DNA of 64,000 nucleotides from positions 1,178,001 to 1,242,000 of the forward strand of contig JAJTUP010000012.1 of NCBI GenBank assembly GCA_021399435.1, given 5' to 3'. Position numbers and translations under genes: made by a program. Below the pieces are notes generated by a model, which was given only the letters and a program-made list of their open reading frames with translations, ran no database searches and had not been told where the DNA came from. Within the stretch, counting starts at the first letter, position 1. Each line of letters opens with the position of its first letter. Below, in pieces: positions 36,814-46,992 of this stretch. The DNA is from Diaporthe sp. PMI_573. Taxonomy: Eukaryota; Ascomycota; Sordariomycetes; Diaporthales; Diaporthaceae.

Positions 36814-38302
36814 CTTGACCAGGCTTCTCACAAGCAGTACATGATGACAATGCGCTGGAGTCTCAGAAAGATAAACTTTCATTTGCCATCTAAGAGGATC
36901 AAGAGGTCCTCTCAGGGCTTTAATATATCAGAAGAGGTTCCAGAGCACAAGTTCTGTCCAGCTCGGTCTAGACCTCGTAGTTCTAATCCTGACTGAGTGA
37001 GAGGGCTGCTTTCACGGAACGTCCCATCCATGTCGGCTGATTGAGCCGAATGGGACTCACACCAACTTCATTTTGTCTCGATCGAACAATGAGCAGATAG
37101 AGAAGCTAGTCAGCCACCTTACCGGGTTGTCAAGAGCTAAGGCCACACGATGCAACCAAAACATTTGCCTCCTAGAGTCTGAATGATTGGCAAGAATTCG
37201 TGGTTAATTTGTTCCAGCGATAGCGCTCTTATTTCCTTGACGACCTTCCAGGGTTCATACTGTCAGTTCGGACCTGAGCAGCAGGCCTTGCCGACAGCTG
37301 GAATCTTTTCAGACTAGAGCAGACGTAGGAGCCCACAGATTCAGATTCAGCCACGATCTCATCTATAATAGTACTGACTCATTTAAGTATAAGGAGAGTA
37401 TTCTATACGGTTGAGTATGTTCTGCTGTATTATGGGCTTGAGACATACCATTCTGATCATTCATGCTGGGCCACTCACTTTTCGTCACTCGTAGGTTGGT
37501 CTTCGTAGACAGCTGTTCTGATAACCTTGACGCTCCAATAGTATTACGACTGATGTCTTTCAACCCTCTTGGGCTAAATCATGTCCAAACAAGCTTTATC
37601 ACCGGCGACGGCGGACCGATCTTCTGATTCGGGCTGCTCACATGCGACCTCGGACTGACCCAAGGCTTCAGTTGTTGCAGGCAAGACTCTCCGAAACTCT
37701 CCTTGCGAATGTCAATGACGCCACAAATTGATGCATTTCTCAAACCGGGCCAAATGTGCTCCCGGAATGCAGTTCAAAACTACAGAACGTGCGCCAATGT
37801 CTCAGTAGACCCTGCGATGAGTTCACGGTCGTCAGCAATTTGATATTCACATGTATGGTCAGTAAAACTCCATTCATGGCAATGAATGTGATCAAATATG
37901 CGCCAAACGATGGTCAGGCTATTTACATGCTTTGGAAATGGCGCTGCTGGTTTTCCCTAGTCTCATAAATAAGGAATTATAAAGCTAGCCTCAATACTAC
38001 ACGTATAATCCCGTGTAGAACTACTTTTGAAGCAGTCGACCAAAAATACTCAAGATGTATATATAGACATGTGTAACGCAAATATGCCTGCTAACTTGCT
38101 GTAGGAATAATCATCTATAAATAGAAATGTAGCTAGGAGGAAGAAATTAACGTTAAAGCGCTTGTTCGGCACACATCTGGTACAAATTAGACCACAACGT
38201 AGAGTCTGAGGCATATAATTACTGCTAGTATCTATCAGATGTGGGCAAAAGAGACTTGGCGAGACTCTTTATTAACTCAGGGTTTAATATTTGCAAAAAC
38301 TA
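36814..38302. other. AT-rich intergenic region
   Basis: Upstream of the DUF4360 gene and downstream of the tRNA. It is visibly richer in A and T than the flanks, especially after 37.9 kb, and shows no protein-like frame. It may be decayed repeat DNA. Confidence 0.5.
38295..38299 (-). terminator. Pol III terminator of tRNA-Gly
   Basis: Five T residues on the minus strand, three bases past the tRNA discriminator base, as expected for RNA polymerase III termination. Confidence 0.85.
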
Positions 38303-38373
38303 TGCGCCAGCCCGGAGTCGAACCGGGGGCCCATCGATGGCAACGATGGATTTTACCGCTAAACCACTGGCGC
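38303..38373 (-). tRNA. tRNA-Gly (anticodon GCC)
   Basis: A 71-nucleotide cloverleaf without an intron. The acceptor stem GCGCCAG pairs with CTGGCGC, followed by discriminator A at 38303. The A box is TGGTTTAGCGG. The anticodon stem-loop is CATCG-TTGCCAT-CGATG with anticodon GCC. The variable region is GGC. The T arm is CCCGG-GTTCGAC-TCCGGG, which contains the B box GGTTCGACTCC. All stems pair. An exact copy of its first 36 nucleotides occurs at 47,525-47,560. A terminal-inverted-repeat element lies about 240 bases upstream of its 5' end. Confidence 0.97.
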
Positions 38374-38615
38374 CTCTTGCCATCTCTACAAGTCTCTAAA
38401 TTCAACACACTCTATTTCCTATTACAAGATGACACAATATACACTCCCATTTCCTATCTCCTTCCTCGTTAAAAAAAAAAAACAAATTCGGATTTTTAAA
38501 TCCCTCAATGACCCGCCGGGCACTATATCCCCAGATAAAAAAGGCTAATCGCCTCGCCCGCTGGGCTCTCAATTCTCAGCTCTCAAATCTCAATTCTCGT
38601 TTTCCGTTTTCCGAT

Positions 38616-39322
38616 GAGATCGGAGATTAGCACTGGTTAAAACAAAGGGTACACCGGAACCCCTTTAGAATCCCCCCAGACCAGATGGCTACAGCCAATC
38701 AGAGGCCACCGTTTAACCACAACTAACCACCCACCATAGTGCTTTTTGCAGCCTCGCCTAGTTGCCCTACCAAACCTCCTTTTGCTCATACTTTCAACTA
38801 CCTCCCTACCACCTACACTTTATTAAATTCCTTAGCAACTTATTACCATTAATTAATTCAGTACTGAAAATATCCTTTATTACTTTATATTTAAATTTTC
38901 TACTATTAATGTAATGGTGTAAGTCTTAGATTACTTAATGTTGGAAGGTATTGGGTGAGGCCTCAGTACGGAATAACCGAAGTAAAAAGGACTGCATTCT
39001 CTGGCTCCAGACTGGTCCGTACAGACCAGTAGGCTGCTTATAAATAGCCGAATGGGCTGCTGACAAATACGTACGAACCCATGTCCAAATGCTGTTCGGA
39101 CATAAGGGTTAATAATTAATTATCTTTAAAGGCGATAAAAAAAGTAATAAACTACTAAGGTAAAAGTTATAATAAGGAGACTAAAATAATAAGGATATAT
39201 GTAGTTAATAATTGTGTATTTTTAATATATATAGTGTGCCTATAGTGGAAAAAAATTTATGCACATGGGGGTTGTATGTATTGGTGTACCCTTTGTTTTG
39301 ACTGGTGCGAATCTTTGATCTC
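38616..39322. mobile_element. Candidate non-autonomous TIR element (MITE-like), about 0.7 kb
   Basis: The two ends are 40-base inverted repeats: 38616-38655, and 39283-39322 read in reverse. They match at 34 of 40 positions, the inner 17 bases (AAAACAAAGGGTACACC) perfectly. Five of the six differences are transitions. The interior is AT-rich, carries TTAATTAAT-type stretches and has no open frame that could encode a transposase. No clear target-site duplication is visible; the flanks share only GAT. The element lies upstream of the tRNA-Gly gene. It could also be the decayed remnant of a larger DNA transposon. The family is not identified; the ends do not match the Fusarium mimp TIR I know. 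Confidence 0.65.
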
Positions 39323-41398
39323 CTGATCTTAGTGTAAACGAACGCTATTTTTACATCGCAAACCGGTATTACGAGGCCTGCTCAGGGGTGATGGCGCTTA
39401 AGCAGCCTATCCTGTCAATTCTTTCAGTTGTGAGCGGCTGCCTTGAGCGTTTCCCTGGAGCATGCGAAACCCGCGATAGCTCACCTGCGTGGTGGCTTTC
39501 TTCAGTCCGATTTCAGATACTATCAATTCCCACACCACCCAAGCGCTCTATAGAGACAGATCCAAACGAGATAGTTTACATTACAACAACCACCGCCATT
39601 AAAATGTCCCCAAGCACCTCTCTAATGGGAGGTATCGTATCCCATGTGCCATGATGACCGTACCGTATGGGTGGTAAGCGGGCGTTCGGTGGATATCTCT
39701 GGCAAGGCTTCCAGAGAGAAAAGTTCTCAGGCGTGCTATTTAGGCGATCGCCGTTGTTCAAGTCGGGGTGCAGGAGCTTCGGCTGTGCCATGCCGAGCCT
39801 CTGCGGCGGCGCTGATTTCCGCTTCGACCTTTTCTTTTTCTCTGAGGATGGATACAAAAGGCTGGGGCGAGGGGGGCAGGAGGTGTGGTTCGTGGTGTGG
39901 ATAGGAGCGGGCTGGGTTGCTACGACGATCTCCGGCAAGATCTTCTCGGATGGCATTGTAACTTGTGCCCTTGGTGTCTCGATGCAAGGCTGTGAAGGTC
40001 CAGCCACATACAGAAAGGACGACCATTTCCCGTTGTTGCAGATATAGAGCTAAGCATATTTACTGCGTTTACTATAAGCAAACGCGGCTGTGAATAATGG
40101 ATGCTGGATTCAACATGATTCTCCCCTTGGGAATGACTAAAACTGGTAATTTGGTTTTGTTCCGCTGGATATAACATCAGGTTCACCGCGATTTCCTCTT
40201 TTCCTCTTATCTCTTCTCTCCTAGGTACCCGTGATGACAGAGATCGGCTCCTGGGCACCGAGCATAGGCCTGCAAACAGAAGCGAGAAATTTGAATATTT
40301 ATTGCTCGTGCTACTAACTTGCCGTTTCCTTTTAAAAGATCCATGGTGGAAACGTGAAGTCCGCGAGGTGGCACTTTAAAAGGATTGCTTTTGTGGCGAA
40401 AAGACCGGAGACCTTGGGTCAGCTGGCTTCCGCGTTCATGGTGTCGCTACATTTTAAAGCAAACTCATCAATAAGAATCTGCTCAAAAATTCATTCTCGA
40501 GGCCATATACATCAATGCATCCCATCTAGAACTCTAATATGAGCCTGACCTCCTCAATTTTGATTTGTTTCGCGGTAACCTTTGAAGGACCGGTGAATCC
40601 TCCCTTTCCTGCGCCCATGCATGTTTTGGGGGCTCAAGGTGCCATCCAAGGTGTAATTTGAAGTACCAGGAAAGTACATGCGTAGACTGCAATCAAATTG
40701 TGAGCAGAGGTCTCGCCTAGGCACACACAATTCGAAGCTAACTACACATCTTCACTCTCGTCTCGATAGCTCAAGGTCTAAATCAAAAACGCCTACAGAA
40801 CTGTCAACTCATCGTCAAAAGCCCCATCTTTTTCCTGCATCAACTGTGATGGAGGCACAGGCATTACACGGTCTGTCCACCCACCAGGAGGGCTTCACTT
40901 TCCAGGCACAACTTTCAGGGCCTTCCTTCTACTGTGTCAGGCCTCATAATTCCCCAGGCGACTACACAAGTCACACTGAGCAAAAGGCAACAGCCACATA
41001 TCCCTGCAAGGGTCCTCGCTCATCTAAGATGCTCGCAACTTGCTCCTGCCTCCTTGCTCCTGCCTAACAACGCAAAGAATAGACCCGCGTCCCCTTTCCT
41101 CCTGCCGTGTCGAAATCGAGGAAGGAAGTCACCCCAGCCAACCACAGGGACACCAGCTCCTACCTGGAAGTGCGCTCCAGGAGGAAAGCCTCCGCTGGAG
41201 GAGGCTGGACCAGGCCATGTCCGAGTTTCCCTCCACGAGAAGGAAGTCGCAAACTGCGCATTCCGCACTAGGGAGGGCAAGCAAAACAGAGATGATTCCT
41301 GGGGAGTTTTCCTTTCCTTTCCTTTCTTTTCTTCTCAGGCCGCGCAGAGACTGCGCACACACTAACTGATTTTCTAGGAGAAGACGACGACGACGAAG
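39323..41398. other. Intergenic, no convincing gene
   Basis: This lies between the TIR element and the coiled-coil gene. Frames at 39,576-40,047 (minus) and 40,678-41,365 (plus) overlap others and show no domain. The last 60 bases before 41,399 hold a GAC/GAT trinucleotide run. Confidence 0.5.
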
Positions 41399-41938
41399 AT
41401 GACGACGACAATGACGATGATGACGTACGAGGAGAAGATCCTCGCCCTCCTCGAGCGGCTGGTGGAGGCCAAGGAGAAGGCGGCGGGGGCGAGCTGGGGC
41501 TGGGCCCACACCATCGCGGCGTTGGCGTTTGTGGTCTCCCTGGCCACCTTTGCCCTCGCCATCTTCAACGCCCGCCGCGAGATCGCGGCCGCGTGGAACC
41601 CGGCTAAGGCCGAGGACAAGGCCAAGGAGAAGGCCGAGAAGGAGGAGAGGACCAGGCGCCTGGTCAAGGCGAAGCTGGACAAGGAGGAGGCCGACGCGGC
41701 GGAGGCGGAGGCGGCGGCGAGGGAGGTGGACGGCCGCCGGAGGGAGAGGGAGAAGAGGATGAGGGAGGAGGGGGAGGAGAGGGAAAGGGAGGAGAGGAGG
41801 AGGAGGAGGGAGGAGGAGAAGAGGAGAAGATTGGCGGAGGCCCGCCAGTGGGCGGAGGAGGCGGAGGCGGAGAGGGAGTGGGCGGCGTGGGCGGCGGAGG
41901 CGAGGGAAAGGGCCCGCCAACTTGATCGCCTCGACTAG
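41399..41938 (+). CDS. Single-pass membrane protein with long charged helix
   Basis: The frame has 179 residues. The first codons (MTTTMTMM) come from a GAC/GAT/ACG repeat, so the true start may be any of the early ATGs, most likely the one giving MTYEEKILALLERLVEAKEK. A hydrophobic segment (IAALAFVVSLATFALAIF, about residues 35-52) follows a short amphipathic helix, then NARREI and about 120 residues of nearly uninterrupted Glu/Arg/Lys/Ala, typical of a coiled coil or a single alpha helix. The coding strand is extremely purine-rich over 41,630-41,900. The opposite strand stays open for 300 codons (Leu/Pro-rich), which is a by-product of that composition. A truncated copy of the membrane segment lies inverted at 43,104-43,382. 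The function is unknown; by topology it could anchor a long helical rod to a membrane. Confidence 0.6.
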   Translation: MTTTMTMMTYEEKILALLERLVEAKEKAAGASWGWAHTIAALAFVVSLATFALAIFNARREIAAAWNPAKAEDKAKEKAEKEERTRRLVKAKLDKEEADAAEAEAAAREVDGRRREREKRMREEGEEREREERRRRREEEKRRRLAEARQWAEEAEAEREWAAWAAEARERARQLDRLD

Positions 41939-42144
41939 GCGCGGAAGCGCCACAAAATCCTCGCCAGAGGTGGGGTATTGGGTTCCCCGTAAAGCCCAGC
42001 GATATCTCCTCTGGAGTTGTGGGGCGCCGGGCACTCCCCTTAAGGCCCAAAATCCTCACTACGGTGAGGTGGGGACGGGCCGTAACCCCTAAGGCCCCCC
42101 ATCCGATTGCTTCTCACCTCAACGTGGTGGATGGGTGGAACTCA
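41939..42144. other. Short intergenic gap
   Basis: The 3' flank of the coiled-coil gene, containing a CCCCTTAAGGCCC/CCCCTAAGGCCCC duplication at about 42,034-42,100. Confidence 0.4.
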
Positions 42145-42587
42145 TCAGTGACCAAGCGGTTGTTGATGTGCTAAGAAGAAGCACCTGTAACTAGTTGTCC
42201 AAGACAGTATAAGTAGGTCCATAGGTACAAAGATAGATTTTAGTGCACATCTGGCACTGCCGGAATGCTTCAAGCTCGTCTCCCTGACCCAGTCCTGGAG
42301 AACCCGTTTTCCATCCTTGCCAACTCTGCTTCTCAGCGACTGTAAGACCAATGCAATTAGCTGCGGCCTTCCTTGAAAATGACAGTTGCTGCATGTTGTG
42401 TCTAAATCGGACTTGAGCTCCACAGATTCCACACCGCCAGTGCCGTCAATCCTTGTGTCCTCAGTGCTGTGATGGCCTTTAGTTGAAGCATTCATAAGCT
42501 TCGTTGGATCTGAAGACTTCGGTACGTGACGCTCAAGATCCAGAATTCCCAGCCGCACACCTGGGGTATTGAGGGCTACGAGACTAA
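42145..42587 (-). CDS. Uncertain exon of an unidentified protein
   Basis: A minus-strand frame open from a good 3' splice site (TTTTTGATTTGCAG, ending at 42588) to a stop at 42145. It begins SLVALNTPGVRLGILDLERH and contains a CSNC pair. Composition is protein-like and not repeat-driven. Possible upstream pieces on the same strand are FCVIEGGSLQGKWVEGAILY near 42,800 and a short signal-peptide-like start (MKSYFLVTFALFN) at 43,106 followed by a consensus GTAAGT donor. I could not join them into one consistent model, so this may be a real multi-exon secreted protein or a decayed gene. No family is recognised. Confidence 0.25.
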
Positions 42588-43103
42588 CTGCAAATCAAAA
42601 AGTCTGTTTCTGGAAGTACATTTGTTTGTCTGGCACTTCTGGTGTTCTATTTCTCATCAGCTGAAGCAGTCCGAAGCAAGAGATCGGTCAAACGCAGTCA
42701 ACATCGGTCTCTCCGTGAGCTTCACCCCAGTAGTACCTCCTGTTGAAGGGAACGGTTGTCATAAATGTGTGTACCCGCACCGGCACCATCCCACATTTTG
42801 TGAGCATACAGAATAGCCCCCTCGACCCACTTCCCCTGTAGGCTTCCTCCTTCAATGACACAGAATCCAACGCTCGTTTTGCCTACATTCAACATCTCCT
42901 GCCGCCACCGCCTATCTTTCCAGAATCTCCAGGTCTATTCCAACTGTATCTATGTGCAATTATTGCCCCAGACTGAAAGACAGCCGGTCTTCTTCGTCAC
43001 TGCCTTGGCGTCTGTGAGCATGATGTGAGTTTGGAGTGACAATCTCCCCAGGTGGTGGAAATACTTACATTGAACAGGGCAAATGTGACCAGAAAGTATG
43101 ACT

Positions 43104-43382
43104 TCATATCATGCCACTTGGTTCCTTCGGCCGGAGAATGCTGGTTTCTGAGGGTCCCAACTTTTCTTGCAACCGAGCTTGTTCTAGTCCGCCATTGTTT
43201 GCTCTCTCCGACTGAGCCCTGTTCCTGGCCGCCTCCGTCGGCCTCACCAAGGCGTGGATCTCGCGGCGGGCGTTGAAGATGGCGAGGGCGAAGGTGGCCA
43301 GGGAGACCAGCAATGCCGACAACGCGATGGTGCTCGAATTGCAACGTCCTGTGTGAACGACAATGCGGCGCATGTTTTGCAA
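43104..43382 (-). pseudogene. Truncated inverted paralogue of the 41.4-kb membrane/coiled-coil gene
   Basis: The minus-strand frame contains VSLATFALAIFNARREI, identical in all 17 residues to the membrane segment of the gene at 41,399, and the DNA around it (about 43,255-43,322) is nearly identical to 41,513-41,587 apart from scattered changes. The similarity fades into EAARNRAQSE and the frame stops soon after, so the long charged helix is missing. N-terminal sequence before the membrane segment also differs. This suggests an inverted duplication followed by decay, or a short divergent family member. It is called a pseudogene because the main domain is lost; expression cannot be excluded. 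Confidence 0.6.
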
Positions 43383-43657
43383 GAGGCCGTGTAACTTGCG
43401 AGGTGGACGGTGGATTGCACATGTCCTGTCGAGATTTGGCTTCGATGGAGAAAGGTAGGCGTTTTGGTAGAGTTCGAGAAAGAAGAGGATTGCAAAAGAG
43501 TTTAAATTTTTTTTCGAGTGGATTCAGATTGAAGAGCCTTGCAGATGCAGATAGGCCAAGAACACCAACATTGTAGATAGACACGCGCAGAGACACAGAC
43601 ACGCACACACACTAACGGCTTAAGAGAATAGAGTACTGACCAGAGTTAATGTAGATA

Positions 43658-43932
43658 ACGAGATGGGTGTTAAAGATGAGGTGGCGTAGAAGACGAAATG
43701 GTGTTAAAGACGAAGTGGCGCAGAAGACGAAATGGTGTTGAAGACGAAGTGGCGTAGAAGACGAAATGGTGTTGAAGACGAAGTGGCGTAGAAGACGAGA
43801 TGGGTGTTGAAGACGAAGTGGCGTAGAAGACGAGATGGGTGTTGAAGATTAGGTGGGTGTTGAAGATGAGATAGGTGTTGAAGATGAGATGGTGTTGAAG
43901 GAGAGATGATGTTGAAGACGAGATGGTCTGGA
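43658..43932. repeat. Minisatellite, 34-35-base unit
   Basis: About five copies of a 34-35-base unit built from GTGTTGAAGACGAAGTGGCG and TAGAAGACGAAATG, followed by shorter 15-18-base derivatives (GTGTTGAAGATGAGAT). Adjacent copies differ mainly by single transitions and by one G inserted in ATGG(G). The minus strand is open across the array, but this reflects the repeat rather than a gene. Confidence 0.92.
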
Positions 43933-44131
43933 GATGGGTTTGTTTGGACGACGAATCTATCTGGATGGCGATTTGAACTGAGTGGCAAGTTTGGCTTCTT
44001 GGAATTTGGTCTGCATGACGAGATAAAGATCGGATTGCAACTTGGGTTGGATGGAAGCCGGTCGATAACCCTTAGAAAGGTCTAATTGATCTGTCAATAT
44101 GCCTCTTCGAAACACAGAGGGGGGATGTTGC

Positions 44132-45053
44132 CTACCCGCGCCACTGGGATGTGTGTGATGATGCTGATGGGCTCGAGATCGGCATCTGGCGTAAGAGGCT
44201 GGAGCTGCTGTGGCTTCCAGATGATTGCGTCGCGTATGGATGGTTGGGGATTGACATGGGGCCGGAGTCGGAGTCGAAGTTGTCTTTAGAATCAGAATTA
44301 TTGATGTCGTCGTCGCCGGGCCAAGCTTTATTTTCATCATAGACGGCCATGCCAGCCGCGACGGCAGCATTTAATGCATTCTCCCTACGGCGCGCGATAA
44401 TTCCGGGAGGAGTTTGAGTGTGATATCGACTGCGGTAAGGATTCTCAGACTCGATCAAGGCCTTACTCTCGGCCATAGTAACGGCAGCGATAAACACAGG
44501 GTAGGAGGGCGAGGTAGAAACAGCTGTAGCGATAGCCCGGACAGTACGGGCGGCGACCAGTTCGCGCTCAGGCTCGGTGGTGGCAACGAAAATAGGGTAT
44601 CTGACACATTGGGCGGCAGCTATGCAAGCTTCTTTCATCGTGCGCGTAGGTTCGGGGGGCATGAAGAGGCCTTCTTCGTCCACTATGGTTGAACGTGGGG
44701 GAACCCGGGCACGGAGGGTCTCGAGGTTTTCTCTGTCTCCTCTTGTACGTGTTAGTCACCTGCTACGAGCCTAAAGTGTTGCATTCTGGATCATTCCAAA
44801 ACATGAAAGATCGGGACCCGTCAAAGGAGAATAATGGTGCTTACGGAGGAGGGAGTGGAGTTGGCGGTGGCTCGAAACGCCTTCTATCGAAAGAGGCACT
44901 TCGGATACGTTTGATCCTTTCGGTACGTGCAGCATCTCGGTCTTGTGCAGCCTTGATCTCGGCTTGTTTCTCGGCTTGTGTGGCCTTGTTCTGGGCTCGC
45001 ACATCCATTTTGTGTTGTGTCCAGGCTAGGAAACGGCAGAAGGGGCACGCCAT
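44132..45053 (-). CDS. Two-exon protein of unknown function
   Basis: Exon 1 is 44845-45053 and exon 2 is 44132-44732. The intron (44733-44844, 112 bases) has a GTAAGC donor, a perfect GACTAACAC branch site and a GACAG acceptor; a second acceptor nine bases earlier (TACAAG) also keeps the frame. The joined product has 269 residues. It starts MACPFCRFLAW, with a CPFC pair that could bind metal, then a charged helix (KATQAEKQAEIKAAQDRDAA) and a Pro-rich hinge (PPPTPLPPP). Exon 2 has an Ala/Val-rich helical part with a duplicated feel (YPIFVATTEPERELVAARTV and YPVFIAAVTMAESKALIE), suggesting an internal repeat, and an acidic, Ser-rich C-terminus (DDDINNSDSKDNFDSDS). The clean splice sites make this a good gene. 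The family is not recognised. Confidence 0.72.
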
Positions 45054-45263
45054 TGAGGTTAAAGCACTGGAATCTTTGGTGGTATGTTGGAGTAATTGCG
45101 AGAGGTGGCTGGGATGATCAGACGAAAAAGTAGAGGGTAGTCAAGAGTAGAGTAGACAGATCGAGTGATTCTGTCAAGAAAGTCTGTCTTTGGGCTGGGT
45201 CAATGGGCTGCTGACGGACGGAGTGTGTTTGTTGTGGTGTCGTGGTGACAGACGGGCAGAATT

Positions 45264-45288
45264 GAAGGGAAGGGAAGGGAAGGGAAGA
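45264..45288. repeat. AAGGG pentamer repeat
   Basis: About five copies of AAGGG in the upstream region of the minus-strand gene starting at 45,053; on that gene's coding strand it is a pyrimidine tract. Confidence 0.85.
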
Positions 45289-45562
45289 CAGTCGAGAGAA
45301 GGTGGAAGAAAGCCAGCTCACTACCTTCATTCGTCCCTTCAATTCCTTCAATTTCAAAATCTACCTGCCGAAAGATCTGTGTAGGCACTTGGGCAGTACC
45401 ATCAAGCACTGGGAAGGCGCGATATATTTCTGGGCTGATTTTGATGGCGCCATCCTGTCCCTGGCGCCTCGACGGTGCCGCACTTACGCTCTTGACACTT
45501 TCTTCTTTTGCATCCATCTGACATGTCCCTGCCTTAAAAAGTCTGACTGCCTACAATGTACT

Positions 45563-45593
45563 TATCTAGGTACCCACTCGAGGTACCTAGATA
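45563..45593. repeat. Inverted repeat with 11-base arms (TATCTAGGTAC)
   Basis: TATCTAGGTAC and GTACCTAGATA are perfect reverse complements separated by nine bases. They share the AGGTAC core with other hairpins in this window. Confidence 0.85.
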
Positions 45594-46488
45594 CAGCACG
45601 CCACAGCTCGCTACATTTGCACTGTACCTTGATGCCTGGCTGAGCACCCGCCCGGCTGCGTTTGACCTCCAAGTGGTAGCTGCCTGTCGTGCCTGGAACC
45701 GGGATAGGTGAAAGAAAACGTGTTGAAGTATATTTACCCAGACTTTAGTCTGACCTCTCTCATTGCCCTCAGTTCTCAGATGCTGGAGAGGTATCTGCTG
45801 GAAGTGTGTCCTTTGGCAGAGTGGTGTGTGAGACCAGACCACGGCGGACCTGTCACGCGGTCTTTCGCTCTTGCCTGCGCCTTATCCAAGCCTCCCGTAG
45901 TCCGTGCCCAGGTATGACTCTACCATCGTTGGTGGAAGCCCTTCTGTGGCCGCGTGAATCTGCTGGATGTTAGCGTGTGTCCGTCTATGGATATTTGGTT
46001 CAGGAAGTACCTACCCAGGTAGTAAATACATGTTCGGCCGCCTTGAACGCCCCATTTATGTCAGGCGTCAAGGAAATCCGCAGCACTAAAGTGGGAATGT
46101 GCAAGTTACCCGTACTCATCTTCCTCACTGGCAGTTTCTCATGCCACTGGGACCCTCTGTCCTCTCTAGGTGCTCCCACAGCTACAAAGATGAACTCATG
46201 ACCTTTACTGGTCCTCTTCGTTCCTTGAAACTACGCTGACGAGGGATCATGGTCGTTCTTAAAGACGGGGACTGTGTGTGGTTGGGCCTTCTTGCAAGGC
46301 TGTGTTCAATGTTGTGCGTGTGTTGAGGGATGTTGACTTGGGAAATAGCTTCAAAATAGATGCCTATGCTTTATACTAGTCTACACTAGCCTCAAGATCT
46401 CCATTTGCGTTTCATTAACCCCCTCGCCATCCATCAACCCTTGTACATAACTAGGGCTAACGACGATATATCCTTCCCTGTTATGATG

Positions 46489-46992
46489 CTATCGAAGAAT
46501 CATGGGTACTGGTACGCCTGCGATATAACCCACAATATCGCCGGTAACTATCCTAGGAGGCCCCAAGCCAATATGTCCTTTGCCTATCGTAAATATATTC
46601 CTCCGTCCAGCTAGCTTACCAAGCGATATCTTAAGGAATCGCACAACCTCGGAGTTGCCGCCGATATCTACTAGTACTATATTGGCTATGTCCTCGTATA
46701 AGTAGTTTTCCCCTCGCGGCTTCTCTTCTAGGTAGGTGCTAATGGTTAGGTATAGCTGTTGAAAGCCCTTAGGGACCGGCTTAGGGACTATGTCGAAGAG
46801 CTGCCTGATGTTAGAGCCGTCCGCGAGCATAGTGCCGTTCTACTTTCGTTGGAACTGCGTGGTGAGCCTTTTTGCCCGGAGGACCTTGAAGATGGCCTGG
46901 GGCACGGAGTAGTAGGACGGAGTGTACGGCGAGTTGTGCCGGGCGAGATATACCTAGTGGCAGAAATTGGCAAGGTCTCGCCTGATGGTCAT
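46489..46992 (-). pseudogene. Decayed HET-like protein, C-terminal part
   Basis: The minus-strand frame from 46,992 to the stop at 46,489 reads continuously except for two in-frame TAG codons (46954-46956 and 46840-46842), both one C-to-T change from CAG. The last 40 residues (GRRNIFTIGKGHIGLGPPRI, then GDIVGYIAGVPVPMILR) match the C-terminal signature of fungal heterokaryon-incompatibility (HET) domain proteins, which usually read G-R-R-x-F-x-T-x-x-G-x-x-G-L-G-P followed by GD and P-x-x-LR. The frame then stops at once, whereas complete family members continue. The N-terminal HET domain itself is not found nearby. Conclusion: a truncated, mutated relic of a self-recognition gene. Only the C-terminal signature supports the family. 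Confidence 0.65.

Larger units (their letters stand above)
45054..46488. other. Intergenic, no convincing gene
   Basis: Contains the promoter of the gene at 44,132-45,053, a GGGAA repeat, a GTACCTAGATA inverted repeat, and no frame with recognisable domains. Confidence 0.5.

Noticed and set aside
41129..42034. 301-codon Leu/Pro/Arg-rich minus-strand frame
   Set aside because: It is the antisense shadow of the purine-rich coiled-coil gene at 41,399-41,938.
43313..43576. Cys-rich plus-strand frame (CSNC..CERQCGAC..)
   Set aside because: It lies antisense to the truncated paralogue and its Cys spacing fits no zinc-finger type I know.
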